Shown piece by piece: positions 14,619-23,843 of a DNA stretch of 23,843 bases; the first letter of the stretch is position 1, and the number at the start of each line of letters is the position of its first letter. The stretch is from JBGQDM01 sp041495845 (GTDB taxonomy: Bacteria > Acidobacteriota > Terriglobia > Terriglobales > Acidobacteriaceae). Under the pieces are notes generated by a model, which saw only the letters and a list, made by a program, of their open reading frames with translations, searched no databases and was not told the origin of the DNA. The position numbers and the translations under genes were made by a program. The DNA is taken from NCBI GenBank assembly GCA_041495845.1, contig JBGQDM010000045.1, positions 1-23,843 of the forward strand, given 5' to 3'.

Positions 14619-15329
14619 ATGTCACGCAAATCGGTGTCACGCATGTCGGTGCTACGCGGAACAAAGACGGCGTTGTTGGCAGCCGTGGTGGCGCTTTCGC
14701 TGAGTGGGCTGGCGCTGGCCCGTGATGGCGATGGCGACCGAGATCGCGATGATGGGTATTACCGAGGCCGGGGCAATCCGGCGCAGGCGCGTCAATACGG
14801 CTACCAGAGCGGCTACCGCGACGGCTATGGTCATGGGCGCGAAGAGGGCCGGGAACGCGATCCACGAGACTTCCGCAGCGAGGACTGGGAGCGGGCCAAC
14901 CGCGGCTACCAGAACTGGATGGGCCCCTACGGCCAGTTCCGCAACGGCTACCGGGATGGCTACCGCAATGGGTTTCAGGCCGGCTATCGCAGCCTAGGCT
15001 GGGGTGGGCGGCGCGGCGATGGTGACGGCGATGCCGACGACCGCTACCGCTGGCGTTGGCCAGCGGTCAACGGCGGCGGATACCTCAACGACCTGGCACA
15101 TCGCTTCGGCTACGAGGATGGCTGCGCGCTCGCGCGAGAGGACTGGGAGCGGCGTCGCAACTACCATCTCGACCCCCACGACCGCTTTGGCGGCCGCGAC
15201 CACGGCTACGACAAGAACTACGGCGACAAGCGCCTCTACAAGGACCAGTACACCGAAGCTTTCCGCCAGGGATACGGCAACACCTGGAACGGTTTGCAGG
15301 GCAATAACCGGCAGCGCGTATGGCGCTGA
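14619..15329 (+). CDS. Secreted Gly/Tyr/Arg/Asp-rich repeat protein
   Basis: A 236-residue exported protein of unknown function. Residues 1-35 are a signal peptide (basic start, hydrophobic AALLAAVVALSLSG-like core, ALA before RDGDGD). An Asp/Arg-rich stretch follows. Two copies of a module of about 60 residues are visible, at about 65-123 and 164-223. Each starts GYxDG, continues with a charged RE-rich helix, has a GY block 31-32 residues later (96-97 and 196-197), and ends with Y/F repeats such as YRNGFQAGY and FRQGYGNTW. The start ATG was chosen for the GGGAGA at 14608-14613 and because it directly precedes the signal peptide; the frame is open further upstream. It ends before a bidirectional terminator and converges with the VapB-like gene. 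Confidence 0.8.
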   Translation: MSRKSVSRMSVLRGTKTALLAAVVALSLSGLALARDGDGDRDRDDGYYRGRGNPAQARQYGYQSGYRDGYGHGREEGRERDPRDFRSEDWERANRGYQNWMGPYGQFRNGYRDGYRNGFQAGYRSLGWGGRRGDGDGDADDRYRWRWPAVNGGGYLNDLAHRFGYEDGCALAREDWERRRNYHLDPHDRFGGRDHGYDKNYGDKRLYKDQYTEAFRQGYGNTWNGLQGNNRQRVWR

Positions 15330-15349
15330 GCGGGCTGGGTGAAACACAA

Positions 15350-15373
15350 AAGCCGCCGGGTAACCGGCGGCTT
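15350..15373. terminator. Bidirectional intrinsic terminator
   Basis: A perfect 10-bp stem AAGCCGCCGG/CCGGCGGCTT closes a GTAA tetraloop (15360-15363). On the plus strand the tail is CTTGCTT. On the minus strand the stem runs into TTTTGTGTTT, the better U-tract. It lies between the convergent GY-repeat gene and VapB-like gene and can serve both. Confidence 0.85.
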
Positions 15374-15401
15374 CTTGCTTGGTGGTCCTCCACAGCTGCG
15401 C

Positions 15402-15626
15402 TTACATTCCCCAGGCCAGCTCCCGCACCCGCTTGCTCGTGACTACAGGCGAATCAGGCGGCAGGTCGAACACGCAGACTCCGTTGAGCACTCTGGTCGG
15501 GAGCTCCGCAGAGAGGCCGCGCCGCAATAGTTCCGCCACAGCACGCTCGACGCTGAGCGAGCGGCTTTCTGCGTAGAACTTCACCCGCGCAAGGATGTCG
15601 TCATCAAGGCCAATGGTTGTTCGCAT
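15402..15626 (-). CDS. VapB-like ribbon-helix-helix antitoxin without a toxin
   Basis: A 74-residue protein. MRTTIGLDDDILARVK gives the N-terminal beta strand and first helix of a ribbon-helix-helix DNA-binding domain, and SVERAVAELLRRGL the second helix. The C-terminal VFDLPPDSPVVTSKRVREL matches the toxin-wrapping tail of VapB antitoxins. The ATG at 15624-15626 was chosen because it gives the conserved MRTT start. A vapC gene would be expected immediately downstream, but only the terminator and a convergent gene follow, so this is an orphan. It lies 59 bp after atpC on the same strand with no terminator seen between, so it may be read through from the atp operon. Confidence 0.8.
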   Translation of the reverse strand: MRTTIGLDDDILARVKFYAESRSLSVERAVAELLRRGLSAELPTRVLNGVCVFDLPPDSPVVTSKRVRELAWGM

Positions 15627-15685
15627 CCCAGGAATGGTGACACATTTCCCGAGGGATGCGCGGCACAAATGGAGCCGCCCTGGGG

Positions 15686-16090
15686 CTACCCTTTGCCCGC
15701 CACCTCAATCCGGTTTTCCGCCTGAGCCAGAGCGGCCAGCGAGCGCGGGTAGTCGGTTGCGGGATCGCCGCTGCTGAGCTGTGCTTCCGCCTTCGCTTTG
15801 GCGCGGCGGGCACGTTCTACATCAATTTCCTCAGGACGCTCCGCTGTCTCCGCCAGAATCGTAACCTTGTCGGGAAGGACTTCGGCGAATCCCCATGCCA
15901 CCGCCAGACGACGCGTAAAGCCGCCACTGCGATAGGTGATCTCACCCACTGCCAGTTCGGTGATCAGCGGCGCGTGCCCCGGCAAAATGCCGAGATAGCC
16001 GGTACGGCCGGGAACCTGCATCTCCTCGGCCACATCCTTCACCACCAGGCGCTCCGGGGTAACGATTTCGAATTGGAAGGTCTCCGCCAT
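15686..16090 (-). CDS. atpC: ATP synthase epsilon subunit
   Basis: A 134-residue central-stalk subunit of the F1 motor that couples rotation and can inhibit ATP hydrolysis. The N-terminal beta-sandwich has TPERLVVKDVAEEMQVPGRTGYLGILPGHAPLITEL, with family-typical GYLGILPGHAP. The C-terminal two-helix domain is present (ERARRAKAKAEAQL, AALAQAENRIEVA), so length is normal. It starts 6 bp after the atpD stop and is the last atp gene of the operon. Confidence 0.96.
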   Translation of the reverse strand: MAETFQFEIVTPERLVVKDVAEEMQVPGRTGYLGILPGHAPLITELAVGEITYRSGGFTRRLAVAWGFAEVLPDKVTILAETAERPEEIDVERARRAKAKAEAQLSSGDPATDYPRSLAALAQAENRIEVAGKG

Positions 16091-16096
16091 GGAACC

Positions 16097-17539
16097 CTAT
16101 GCTGCCTTCTTCATCTTCTCCGCATCTTCGAGTACTTCGTCGATGGTGCCCTTCATGTAAAACGCCTGCTCCGGAATGTCATCGTACTTGCCTTCGACAA
16201 TGCCGCGGAAACCCTTCACTGTGTCGGCAATCTTGACGTAGCGTCCGGGGCGGCCGGTGAACTGTTCGGCCACATGGAACGGCTGCGAGAGAAACTTCTG
16301 CACTTTGCGGGCGCGCGCCACGGTGACCTTCTGATCTTCGCTGAGTTCGTCAATGCCGAGGATGGCGATGATGTCCTGCAGGTCCTTATAAGTCTGCAGG
16401 GTACGCTTCACCATCTGGGCCACATCGTAATGGTCCTGGCCGACAATGCGCGCATCGAGGATGCGTGAAGTCGAGCCTAGCGGGTCGACCGCGGGATAAA
16501 TACCAATCTCGGTAAGCGCGCGAGAGAGCACCGTAGTGGCATCGAGGTGAGCAAACGTGGTGGCTGGCGCGGGATCGGTGAGGTCGTCCGCGGGGACATA
16601 AATTGCCTGCACCGAAGTGACCGAGCCTTTCTTGGTGGAAGTGATGCGCTCCTGCAACTCGCCCATTTCCGTGGCCAGGTTGGGCTGATACCCCACGGCG
16701 CTGGGCATGCGGCCGAGCAGCGCGGAAACTTCCGAGCCCGCCTGGGTGAAGCGGAAGATGTTGTCAATGAAGAGCAGCGTGTCCGCACCCTCAATATCGC
16801 GGAAGTATTCCGCGACGGTCAGCGCGGAGAGCGCGACGCGCAGACGCGCCCCTGGAGGTTCCGTCATCTGGCCGTAAATGAGTGCGGCCTTGGAGTTCGC
16901 CGGATCGCCCGGCTTGATGACCCCGGACTCGGTCATTTCCAACCACAGGTCGTTGCCTTCGCGGGTGCGCTCGCCCACGCCGGCAAACACGGAGTAGCCG
17001 CCGTGTTGCTTGGCAACGTTGTTGATGAGCTCCATGATGACCACAGTCTTGCCCACGCCGGCGCCGCCGAAGAGACCAATCTTGCCGCCCTTGAGAAAGG
17101 GCTGAATCAAGTCGACCACTTTCACGCCGGTCTCAAACATTTCCGCACTGGTAGCCTGTTCGTCGAAAGCGGGGGCCAGGCGATGGATGGGGTGGCGCTC
17201 GGTGTGGACGATGGGGCCGAGTTCGTCCACCGGCTCGCCAATCACGTTCATCACGCGGCCCAGTGTGCCCCGGCCCACGGGCACGGAAATGGGACCCCCC
17301 AGGTCCACTGCCTGCATGCCGCGCACCAGGCCGTCAGTGGCCTGCATGGCCACGCAGCGCACCCGGCCTTCGCCCAGGTGCTGCTGCACTTCCAGCACGA
17401 TGCTGATCGGCTGCGGCACCTGAAAGCCGTCGCTGATCACACGCACGGCCTGGTAAATCGGCGGCAGACTGGTTTCGGAAAATTGCACGTCCACGGCGGG
17501 ACCGGAAACTTGAATGACGCGTCCAATATTCTCTGGCAT
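16097..17539 (-). CDS. atpD: ATP synthase beta subunit
   Basis: The 480-residue catalytic F1 subunit. Walker A GGAGVGKT is at 158-165, the catalytic glutamate is E190 in GERTREGND, and the Walker B region LLFIDNIFRF and the DELSEED-like IDELSEDQKV are present. The length is usual. The ATG at 17537-17539 follows the gamma gene after 29 bp and precedes epsilon by 6 bp, in the standard gamma-beta-epsilon order. Confidence 0.98.
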   Translation of the reverse strand: MPENIGRVIQVSGPAVDVQFSETSLPPIYQAVRVISDGFQVPQPISIVLEVQQHLGEGRVRCVAMQATDGLVRGMQAVDLGGPISVPVGRGTLGRVMNVIGEPVDELGPIVHTERHPIHRLAPAFDEQATSAEMFETGVKVVDLIQPFLKGGKIGLFGGAGVGKTVVIMELINNVAKQHGGYSVFAGVGERTREGNDLWLEMTESGVIKPGDPANSKAALIYGQMTEPPGARLRVALSALTVAEYFRDIEGADTLLFIDNIFRFTQAGSEVSALLGRMPSAVGYQPNLATEMGELQERITSTKKGSVTSVQAIYVPADDLTDPAPATTFAHLDATTVLSRALTEIGIYPAVDPLGSTSRILDARIVGQDHYDVAQMVKRTLQTYKDLQDIIAILGIDELSEDQKVTVARARKVQKFLSQPFHVAEQFTGRPGRYVKIADTVKGFRGIVEGKYDDIPEQAFYMKGTIDEVLEDAEKMKKAA

Positions 17540-17568
17540 AAGTATGCTCTCAATCTTGTCGCTGACTG

Positions 17569-18654
<1,086 letters not shown>

Positions 18655-18660
18655 TGTCAG

Positions 18661-20193
<1,533 letters not shown>

Positions 20194-20261
20194 AGATTCC
20201 GTTGTCCGCTCGCAGCCGTCTGCTTTGCGCATCGGGCTGTGAGCTTCTCGCTCCTCAGCTT

Positions 20262-20801
20262 CTAGCTTGTGGCCAACTGCTCGCGGACTTTTCGCAACTG
20301 TCCCGCGATGGAGCCGTCATACACCGTGCTGCCGACCCGAACCACCGCGCCCCCCAGTAGGTTCGCGTCCTGCCGGTAGCGTGCCCGCACCTTGCGCCCG
20401 GTCAACTGCTCGACCTGGCGCTCAAGGGCCCGCTTTTCGTCATCCTTCAGCGGGCGGAAGCTGGCAATCTCCGCCTCGGTAAAGCCCAACCGGTCGTTGA
20501 TCTCCTGCTCCACCTGCCGCACCACCTGCGCCAGCAGGGTGATGCGGCGGTGATCAATCAGCACCGCCAGAAAGTTTCGCACTTCGATAGAGAGTCCGGC
20601 GCTCTGCACCAGGCCGTCGAGCACCAGTCGTTTCTGGGCGGCGGGAATCGCAGGTGTCTCCCATGCCTGGCGCAGATCTTCGCTGCTGGCGACCATGGCG
20701 AGCATGGTCTGCAACTCGCCGAGCGCCGCCGTCGCATTCAGACGGCGCGCAAACACCACATCGGCAAAGGCGCGGGCGTAGCGGCTGGTCAAGGAAGACA
20801 T
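20262..20801 (-). CDS. atpH: ATP synthase delta subunit
   Basis: A 179-residue subunit joining the F1 head to the peripheral b stalk. SSLTSRYARAFADVVF at the start is the alpha-binding helix of the OSCP/delta family. The C-terminal half has the typical RYRQDANLLGGAVVRVGSTVYDGSIAGQLRKVREQL. Length is normal. The ATG begins only 2 bp after the atpF stop. Confidence 0.95.
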   Translation of the reverse strand: MSSLTSRYARAFADVVFARRLNATAALGELQTMLAMVASSEDLRQAWETPAIPAAQKRLVLDGLVQSAGLSIEVRNFLAVLIDHRRITLLAQVVRQVEQEINDRLGFTEAEIASFRPLKDDEKRALERQVEQLTGRKVRARYRQDANLLGGAVVRVGSTVYDGSIAGQLRKVREQLATS

Positions 20802-20803
20802 GC

Positions 20804-21526
20804 TCAGTTCCCGCCCTTTCCGCTGCCCAAGTTCTCGGCGAAGCCGCGCACCAGAGCTTCGTCGGCAGCGGCATCCACCTGGATCCGCTTCTGCGCCAGG
20901 GTTACGGCGAGGTCGGCGGCGTGGGCCGTCAGTTCGCGGCGTGCCGCTTTGGCGGCCGAGGCAATCTCCTGCTCCGCGCTCTCCACAATCTTCTTGCGGT
21001 CATCGTCAGCGGAAGCACGCAACCGCTGTTCCTCGGTGGCGGCTTCCTTTTCGGCAGTCGCGCGCATGGCGGCAATTTCGCTGTCCAGTTTTCCCAACCG
21101 CGCTTCAATGCCCTCCAACCTCTGTTGCGCTTCTTCCCCGGTGCGGCGCGCCTCGTCCATGGCTTTGCGAATCGATTCCGTGCGGCTGCGGAACATAGCC
21201 GGAAGATTGGAGCGCAGCCCCCAGAAAACCAGTCCGGCAATGATGGCAAAGTTCAGGACCACGCTAAACCAGTAGGCGCCGTTCGGAGTCAAGCCCAGCA
21301 GGCGTCCCACCACCCGTACGGACGGCGAATGTTTGAAGGCTTCGTTCTCGTCCCCGGCGGCTTCCTTGCCACTTTCGGAGTGTGCGGGCGCTTTCCCTTC
21401 GCTCACGCCATCCGCGGCAGGCGCCGCTTGCCAGGCTAGCGCGGGTGCCGTCGCCAGAAGCGCCAGCGACAGAAGTCCCAATAGAACGAAACCGAACGAG
21501 AAAATGCGTGGGCCCGGGTGCTTCAT
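20804..21526 (-). CDS. atpF: ATP synthase b subunit with a secreted N-terminal extension
   Basis: A 240-residue peripheral-stalk subunit. The membrane anchor is at about 84-103 (AYWFSVVLNFAIIAGLVFWG), followed by a long Ala/Glu/Arg-rich coiled coil. Before the anchor is an unusual 80-residue extension: a signal-peptide-like segment (1-31, LLATAPALA before WQ) and a low-complexity linker of about 50 residues that would sit in the periplasm. The b subunit normally has about 160 residues. The start ATG overlaps the stop of the b' gene (ATGA, 21523-21526), so the two are coupled. Confidence 0.9.
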   Translation of the reverse strand: MKHPGPRIFSFGFVLLGLLSLALLATAPALAWQAAPAADGVSEGKAPAHSESGKEAAGDENEAFKHSPSVRVVGRLLGLTPNGAYWFSVVLNFAIIAGLVFWGLRSNLPAMFRSRTESIRKAMDEARRTGEEAQQRLEGIEARLGKLDSEIAAMRATAEKEAATEEQRLRASADDDRKKIVESAEQEIASAAKAARRELTAHAADLAVTLAQKRIQVDAAADEALVRGFAENLGSGKGGN

Positions 21527-21999
21527 TGGCCTCCGCCCGCGGGAGAGGGTCGCGACGAAAACGGTTGCATGACGGCGCGAATGATTTCTGCTGCCAGACG
21601 CTCCACTTCGCCTTGCAGCTGACCGCGCGCTGCGGTCTTTTCCTGTTCCAGCGTAGCCTTGGCCGCTGCCACCTGCTGCTGGGCCCGGGTACGCGCTTCA
21701 ACCAACACGGCTTCCCGCGCTTTCAGGGCCGCCTGACGCCGCTCCTCCTGCCCCCGGAACATGGCGGAGCGAGCCGCGCGCAGTTTGCTCTCGTATTCCG
21801 CTGTACGGGCCTCGGCGGCAGCGATGTCCGCCCGCGCCTGCGCCACCGCGCCTGCGGTACGCCGATGCCGCTCTTCCAGCACCCGCGCCAGTGGCTGATG
21901 CACCAGCACGCGGTAGAAGAACATCAGCAACATCACAAAAATAACGGTAGGAACCGCCCCGAGCAGTAATTCGCCAACCTGTTTGAGCGTCTGATCCAT
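21523..21999 (-). CDS. atpF': ATP synthase b' subunit
   Basis: A 158-residue second peripheral-stalk subunit. One membrane helix at about 12-30 (LLGAVPTVIFVMLLMFFYR) is followed by PLARVLEERHRRTAGAVAQAR and a continuous alanine-rich coiled coil, with a disordered Pro/Gly tail. A pair of different b-type genes implies a b/b' heterodimeric stalk, as in cyanobacteria and alphaproteobacteria. It is the first atp gene of the operon in this window; no Shine-Dalgarno motif is seen before the ATG at 21997-21999. Confidence 0.88.
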   Translation of the reverse strand: MDQTLKQVGELLLGAVPTVIFVMLLMFFYRVLVHQPLARVLEERHRRTAGAVAQARADIAAAEARTAEYESKLRAARSAMFRGQEERRQAALKAREAVLVEARTRAQQQVAAAKATLEQEKTAARGQLQGEVERLAAEIIRAVMQPFSSRPSPAGGGQ

Positions 22000-22060
22000 G
22001 CTGAGGGCGTGTCAGAACCGGGCTTGCCAGAACCTGAAGAAAGGCTTTACGGAACCGTTA

Positions 22061-22089
22061 AGGCTAACACCCTGATACCACAGTGTCAA
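22061..22089 (-). promoter_or_regulatory. ATP synthase operon promoter
   Basis: On the minus strand a perfect TTGACA (22084-22089) stands 17 bp from TAGCCT (22061-22066), which is preceded by TGT, an extended -10. The start point would be near 22054, giving a leader of about 55 nt before the b' gene. This is the strongest promoter match in the window. Confidence 0.7.
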
Positions 22090-22158
22090 CGCGGGGAGGC
22101 GGGCCCAAAATCGCGCCCCCAGGCGGGACGCGACGACCGCAACCAGCCCAACTTCTGC

Positions 22159-22186
22159 TTGACTTCCGCCCCAGCGGGTCTACCAT
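22159..22186 (+). promoter_or_regulatory. Plus-strand promoter candidate facing hflX
   Basis: TTGACT (22159-22164) and TACCAT (22181-22186) are 16 bp apart, matching the sigma-70 boxes at 5/6 and 4/6. The predicted start is near 22193. It is divergent from the atp promoter and would transcribe the small hairpin RNA candidate. Confidence 0.4.
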
Positions 22187-22190
22187 AAAG

Positions 22191-22270
22191 GCATCACCTC
22201 CGATCCAGTTCAGGATCGAATGGGCCGCTAGCCAAGAAAAGACACCGCTTCTTGGCTGACGGCCCGTTTA
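22191..22270 (+). ncRNA. Candidate small RNA with a 5' anti-Shine-Dalgarno motif
   Basis: No protein fits this stretch. A plus-strand transcript starting near 22193 would begin AUCACCUCC, the same sequence as the 3' tail of 16S rRNA. Next is a 6-bp hairpin CGATCC/GGATCG with loop AGTTCA (22201-22218). Then comes a long hairpin with outer stem GGGCCG/CGGCCC (22222-22227 with 22260-22265), one C-A mismatch, one U-G pair, and an inner 9-bp stem AGCCAAGAA/TTCTTGGCT with a 10-nt loop. A short GTTTAAG follows, a weak terminator tail. The 3' end is antisense to the last codons of hflX. It could instead be a processing or termination element of hflX on the other strand. Confidence 0.3.
22222..22265. 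terminator. Long hairpin just after the hflX stop codon
   Basis: The 17-rung hairpin begins 2 bases after the hflX TAA (minus strand). On that strand the bases after it are ATTCGATCC with no U-tract, so it would be a poor Rho-independent terminator, though it can protect the hflX 3' end. On the plus strand it is followed by GTTTAAG. Confidence 0.45.
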
Positions 22271-23683
22271 AGCGACCACCCACTCTCCCACCCGCCGCAG
22301 CAGTGATTCCGGGGCGTCCGCCTCCATCTCCACCATGCCTTCCCGGTATTTCCGCCCGTGGATGCGCGCCCGGCTTTCCATCAGCGCCAGCGCCCTCCCC
22401 TCACTTTGGGGGATGCGGAGCTTCACCCGCCGCACCGGATCCTCGTGGACCATGGAGTCAATCCGGTCGAGCAGCGTGGTCAGGCCAATTCCCTTCACTG
22501 CGGAAACGTGCACGGTGCCGGCGTCATCGCGCAAGGCGTCGCGCTGCCCGGCCGGCAGCAAGTCCAACTTGTTCTTCACGTGCAGGCGGGGCTTCTGATG
22601 CGCTTCGAGCTCGCGCAGCACTAACTCGACTTGCGCATCCTGCTCTGCCGCCGTGGGGGTGGCGGCATCGGAGACGTGCAGAATCAGCGACGCGCGTTGC
22701 ACTTCCTCGAGCGTGGCGCGAAAGGCCGACACCAGCGTGTGGGGCAGGCTGCGGATGAAACCCACCGTGTCTGACAGCAGCACTTTGCGCTTCGAGGGCA
22801 GCGTCACTCCGCGCAGCGTCGGGTCGAGCGTGGCAAACAGGCGCGAAGACTCGAGCACGCCCGCCTTGGTCAGCGCGTTGAACAGCGTGGACTTGCCCGC
22901 GTTGGTGTAGCCCACAATGGCCACCACCGGCATGGGCACCGACTCCCGCCGCTGCCGCTGCTGGCTGCGGATGCGCCGCACGTTTTCGATCTGCTCTTTG
23001 ACGTGCCGGATGCGCCGGTGGATTTTGCGGCGGTCGGTTTCCAGCTGCGTTTCGCCAGGGCCCCGCGTGCCGATACCGCCGCCCAGTTGCGACATCTCGA
23101 TGCCTCGTCCCGCCAACCGTGGCAACAGATAGTCGAGTTGCGCCAGTTCCACCTGCAATTGGCCTTCTCGGGTGCGGGCGTGCCGCGCAAAAATGTCGAG
23201 GATGAGCTGCGTCCGGTCAATCACTCGCGCCGTCAGCGCACGCTCGATATTGCGCTGTTGTGACGGGGTGAGATCATGATCAAAGAGCACCAGGTCCGCC
23301 GCCACCGAAGCCACCGCGCCGGCAATCTCCTGCAACTTGCCTTTGCCAATCAGGGTGGCGGGATCGGGACGATCCCGGTGCTGCAGAAATTCTCCCACGA
23401 TCTCGGCACCCGCACTCTCCGCCAGCGCCCGCAGTTCCTGCAAAGACTCTTCCGCGCTGAATCGAGGAGCAGCCGGGGCGGCAGCGCCGTTGGCACGGGG
23501 CCTGGCCGCATCGCGGGAAGCCGCGGCCTGCGCGGGCAGCGTTTTCTGCGATCGCGACCCCGCCGGCTTGCGCACGCGGTAATCCACACCCACCAGAAAC
23601 GCCCGCTCCGGGCGCACGGCGGTCTCCACGCCGCGCCGCCCACGAGGTCGACGGCCGGGAATCGTTGCTTCGGAACGCGACAA
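22268..23683 (-). CDS. hflX: GTPase HflX
   Basis: A 471-residue ribosome-associated GTPase that can split stalled 70S ribosomes, notably in heat stress. The N-terminal HflX domain includes ATLIGKGKLQEI, FDHDLTPSQQRN and GGIGTRGPGETQLETDRR (from about residue 202). The G domain has G1 GYTNAGKST (258-266), G3 DTVGF (305-309) and G4 NKLD (371-374). A 40-residue Ala/Arg-rich low-complexity stretch (about 36-75) splits the N-terminal domain. The start given is the TTG at 23681-23683; an in-frame stop lies just upstream, but a GTG about 18 codons downstream is also possible. It begins 9 bp after the hfq stop, the classical hfq-hflX arrangement. Confidence 0.95.
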   Translation of the reverse strand: MSRSEATIPGRRPRGRRGVETAVRPERAFLVGVDYRVRKPAGSRSQKTLPAQAAASRDAARPRANGAAAPAAPRFSAEESLQELRALAESAGAEIVGEFLQHRDRPDPATLIGKGKLQEIAGAVASVAADLVLFDHDLTPSQQRNIERALTARVIDRTQLILDIFARHARTREGQLQVELAQLDYLLPRLAGRGIEMSQLGGGIGTRGPGETQLETDRRKIHRRIRHVKEQIENVRRIRSQQRQRRESVPMPVVAIVGYTNAGKSTLFNALTKAGVLESSRLFATLDPTLRGVTLPSKRKVLLSDTVGFIRSLPHTLVSAFRATLEEVQRASLILHVSDAATPTAAEQDAQVELVLRELEAHQKPRLHVKNKLDLLPAGQRDALRDDAGTVHVSAVKGIGLTTLLDRIDSMVHEDPVRRVKLRIPQSEGRALALMESRARIHGRKYREGMVEMEADAPESLLRRVGEWVVA

Positions 23684-23692
23684 GCTTCTACT

Positions 23693-23843
23693 CTACGCCT
23701 CCGGCGCGCTGCTGCCGGCTTCCGCCGCAGCCGCCGCCCGCGCCTCCACATGCGGCGCCGTCCGGTGCTCGCCGTGCGGCCGTGGCATCACCACCGTGGA
23801 GATGGCGTGCTTGAAAATCAGCTGTTCCTGCCCGCTGGCCTCG
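23693..23843 (-). CDS. hfq: RNA chaperone Hfq, 5' part missing
   Basis: The last 49 residues of a protein whose start lies beyond the right edge. GQEQLIFKHAISTVVMPRP is the Sm2 motif of Hfq (YKHAISTVVP in E. coli), which forms the RNA-binding ring. A C-terminal tail of about 25 residues rich in Ala, Glu and Arg follows. Hfq helps small RNAs pair with mRNAs. The identification is secure because of the Sm2 motif and the neighbouring hflX. The TAG stop is at 23693-23695. Confidence 0.93.
   Translation of the reverse strand, partial: EASGQEQLIFKHAISTVVMPRPHGEHRTAPHVEARAAAAAEAGSSAPEA

Overview
The window is a GC-rich bacterial chromosome segment with dense coding on both strands and no rRNA, tRNA, phage or IS genes. 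The gene content suggests an Acidobacteriota member, perhaps class Terriglobia. The reasons are the style of the Ser/Thr kinase N-terminus (GAGGMGEVYRARDTRLDR), an F1Fo operon with both b and b' subunits, a DUF4242 protein, and a Gly/Tyr/Arg-rich secreted protein of a type I associate with that phylum. This assignment is inference, not a database result.

Left part (1-9736). serS (minus, cut by the window edge) is divergent from a large kinase-ATPase-TPR signalling protein (1223-4336). Then come a DUF4242 protein (minus), an OsmC-type peroxidase (plus), a secreted monohaem cytochrome c (minus), and a PafA-like secreted alkaline phosphatase translationally coupled to pyrD (plus). A DUF1761 membrane protein (minus) shares its stop region with pyrD. 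msrA (plus) follows an intergenic block holding a dispersed-type inverted repeat.

Middle part (9781-15668). This is mostly on the minus strand: a secreted transglutaminase-like protein; a small membrane protein with a zinc anti-sigma motif in an operon with a metallo-beta-lactamase-fold hydrolase; a HigBA toxin-antitoxin pair whose promoter contains a 17-bp palindrome; a small membrane protein; and a 3-hydroxyacyl-CoA dehydrogenase. A plus-strand secreted GY-repeat protein converges on an orphan VapB-like antitoxin across a bidirectional terminator.

Right part (15686-23843). On the minus strand, hfq (partial) and hflX are followed by a seven-gene ATP synthase operon in the order b', b, delta, alpha, gamma, beta, epsilon. 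Subunits a and c are not in the window, so the Fo genes appear to be split. The 268-bp gap between hflX and the operon holds a strong atp promoter. It also holds, on the opposite strand, a promoter-like pair followed by a sequence that would start with an anti-Shine-Dalgarno motif and fold into two hairpins. This is the best candidate here for something undescribed. Other points for follow-up are the gamma-subunit insertions, the kinase/STAND fusion, the nested HigBA operator and two intergenic repeat elements.
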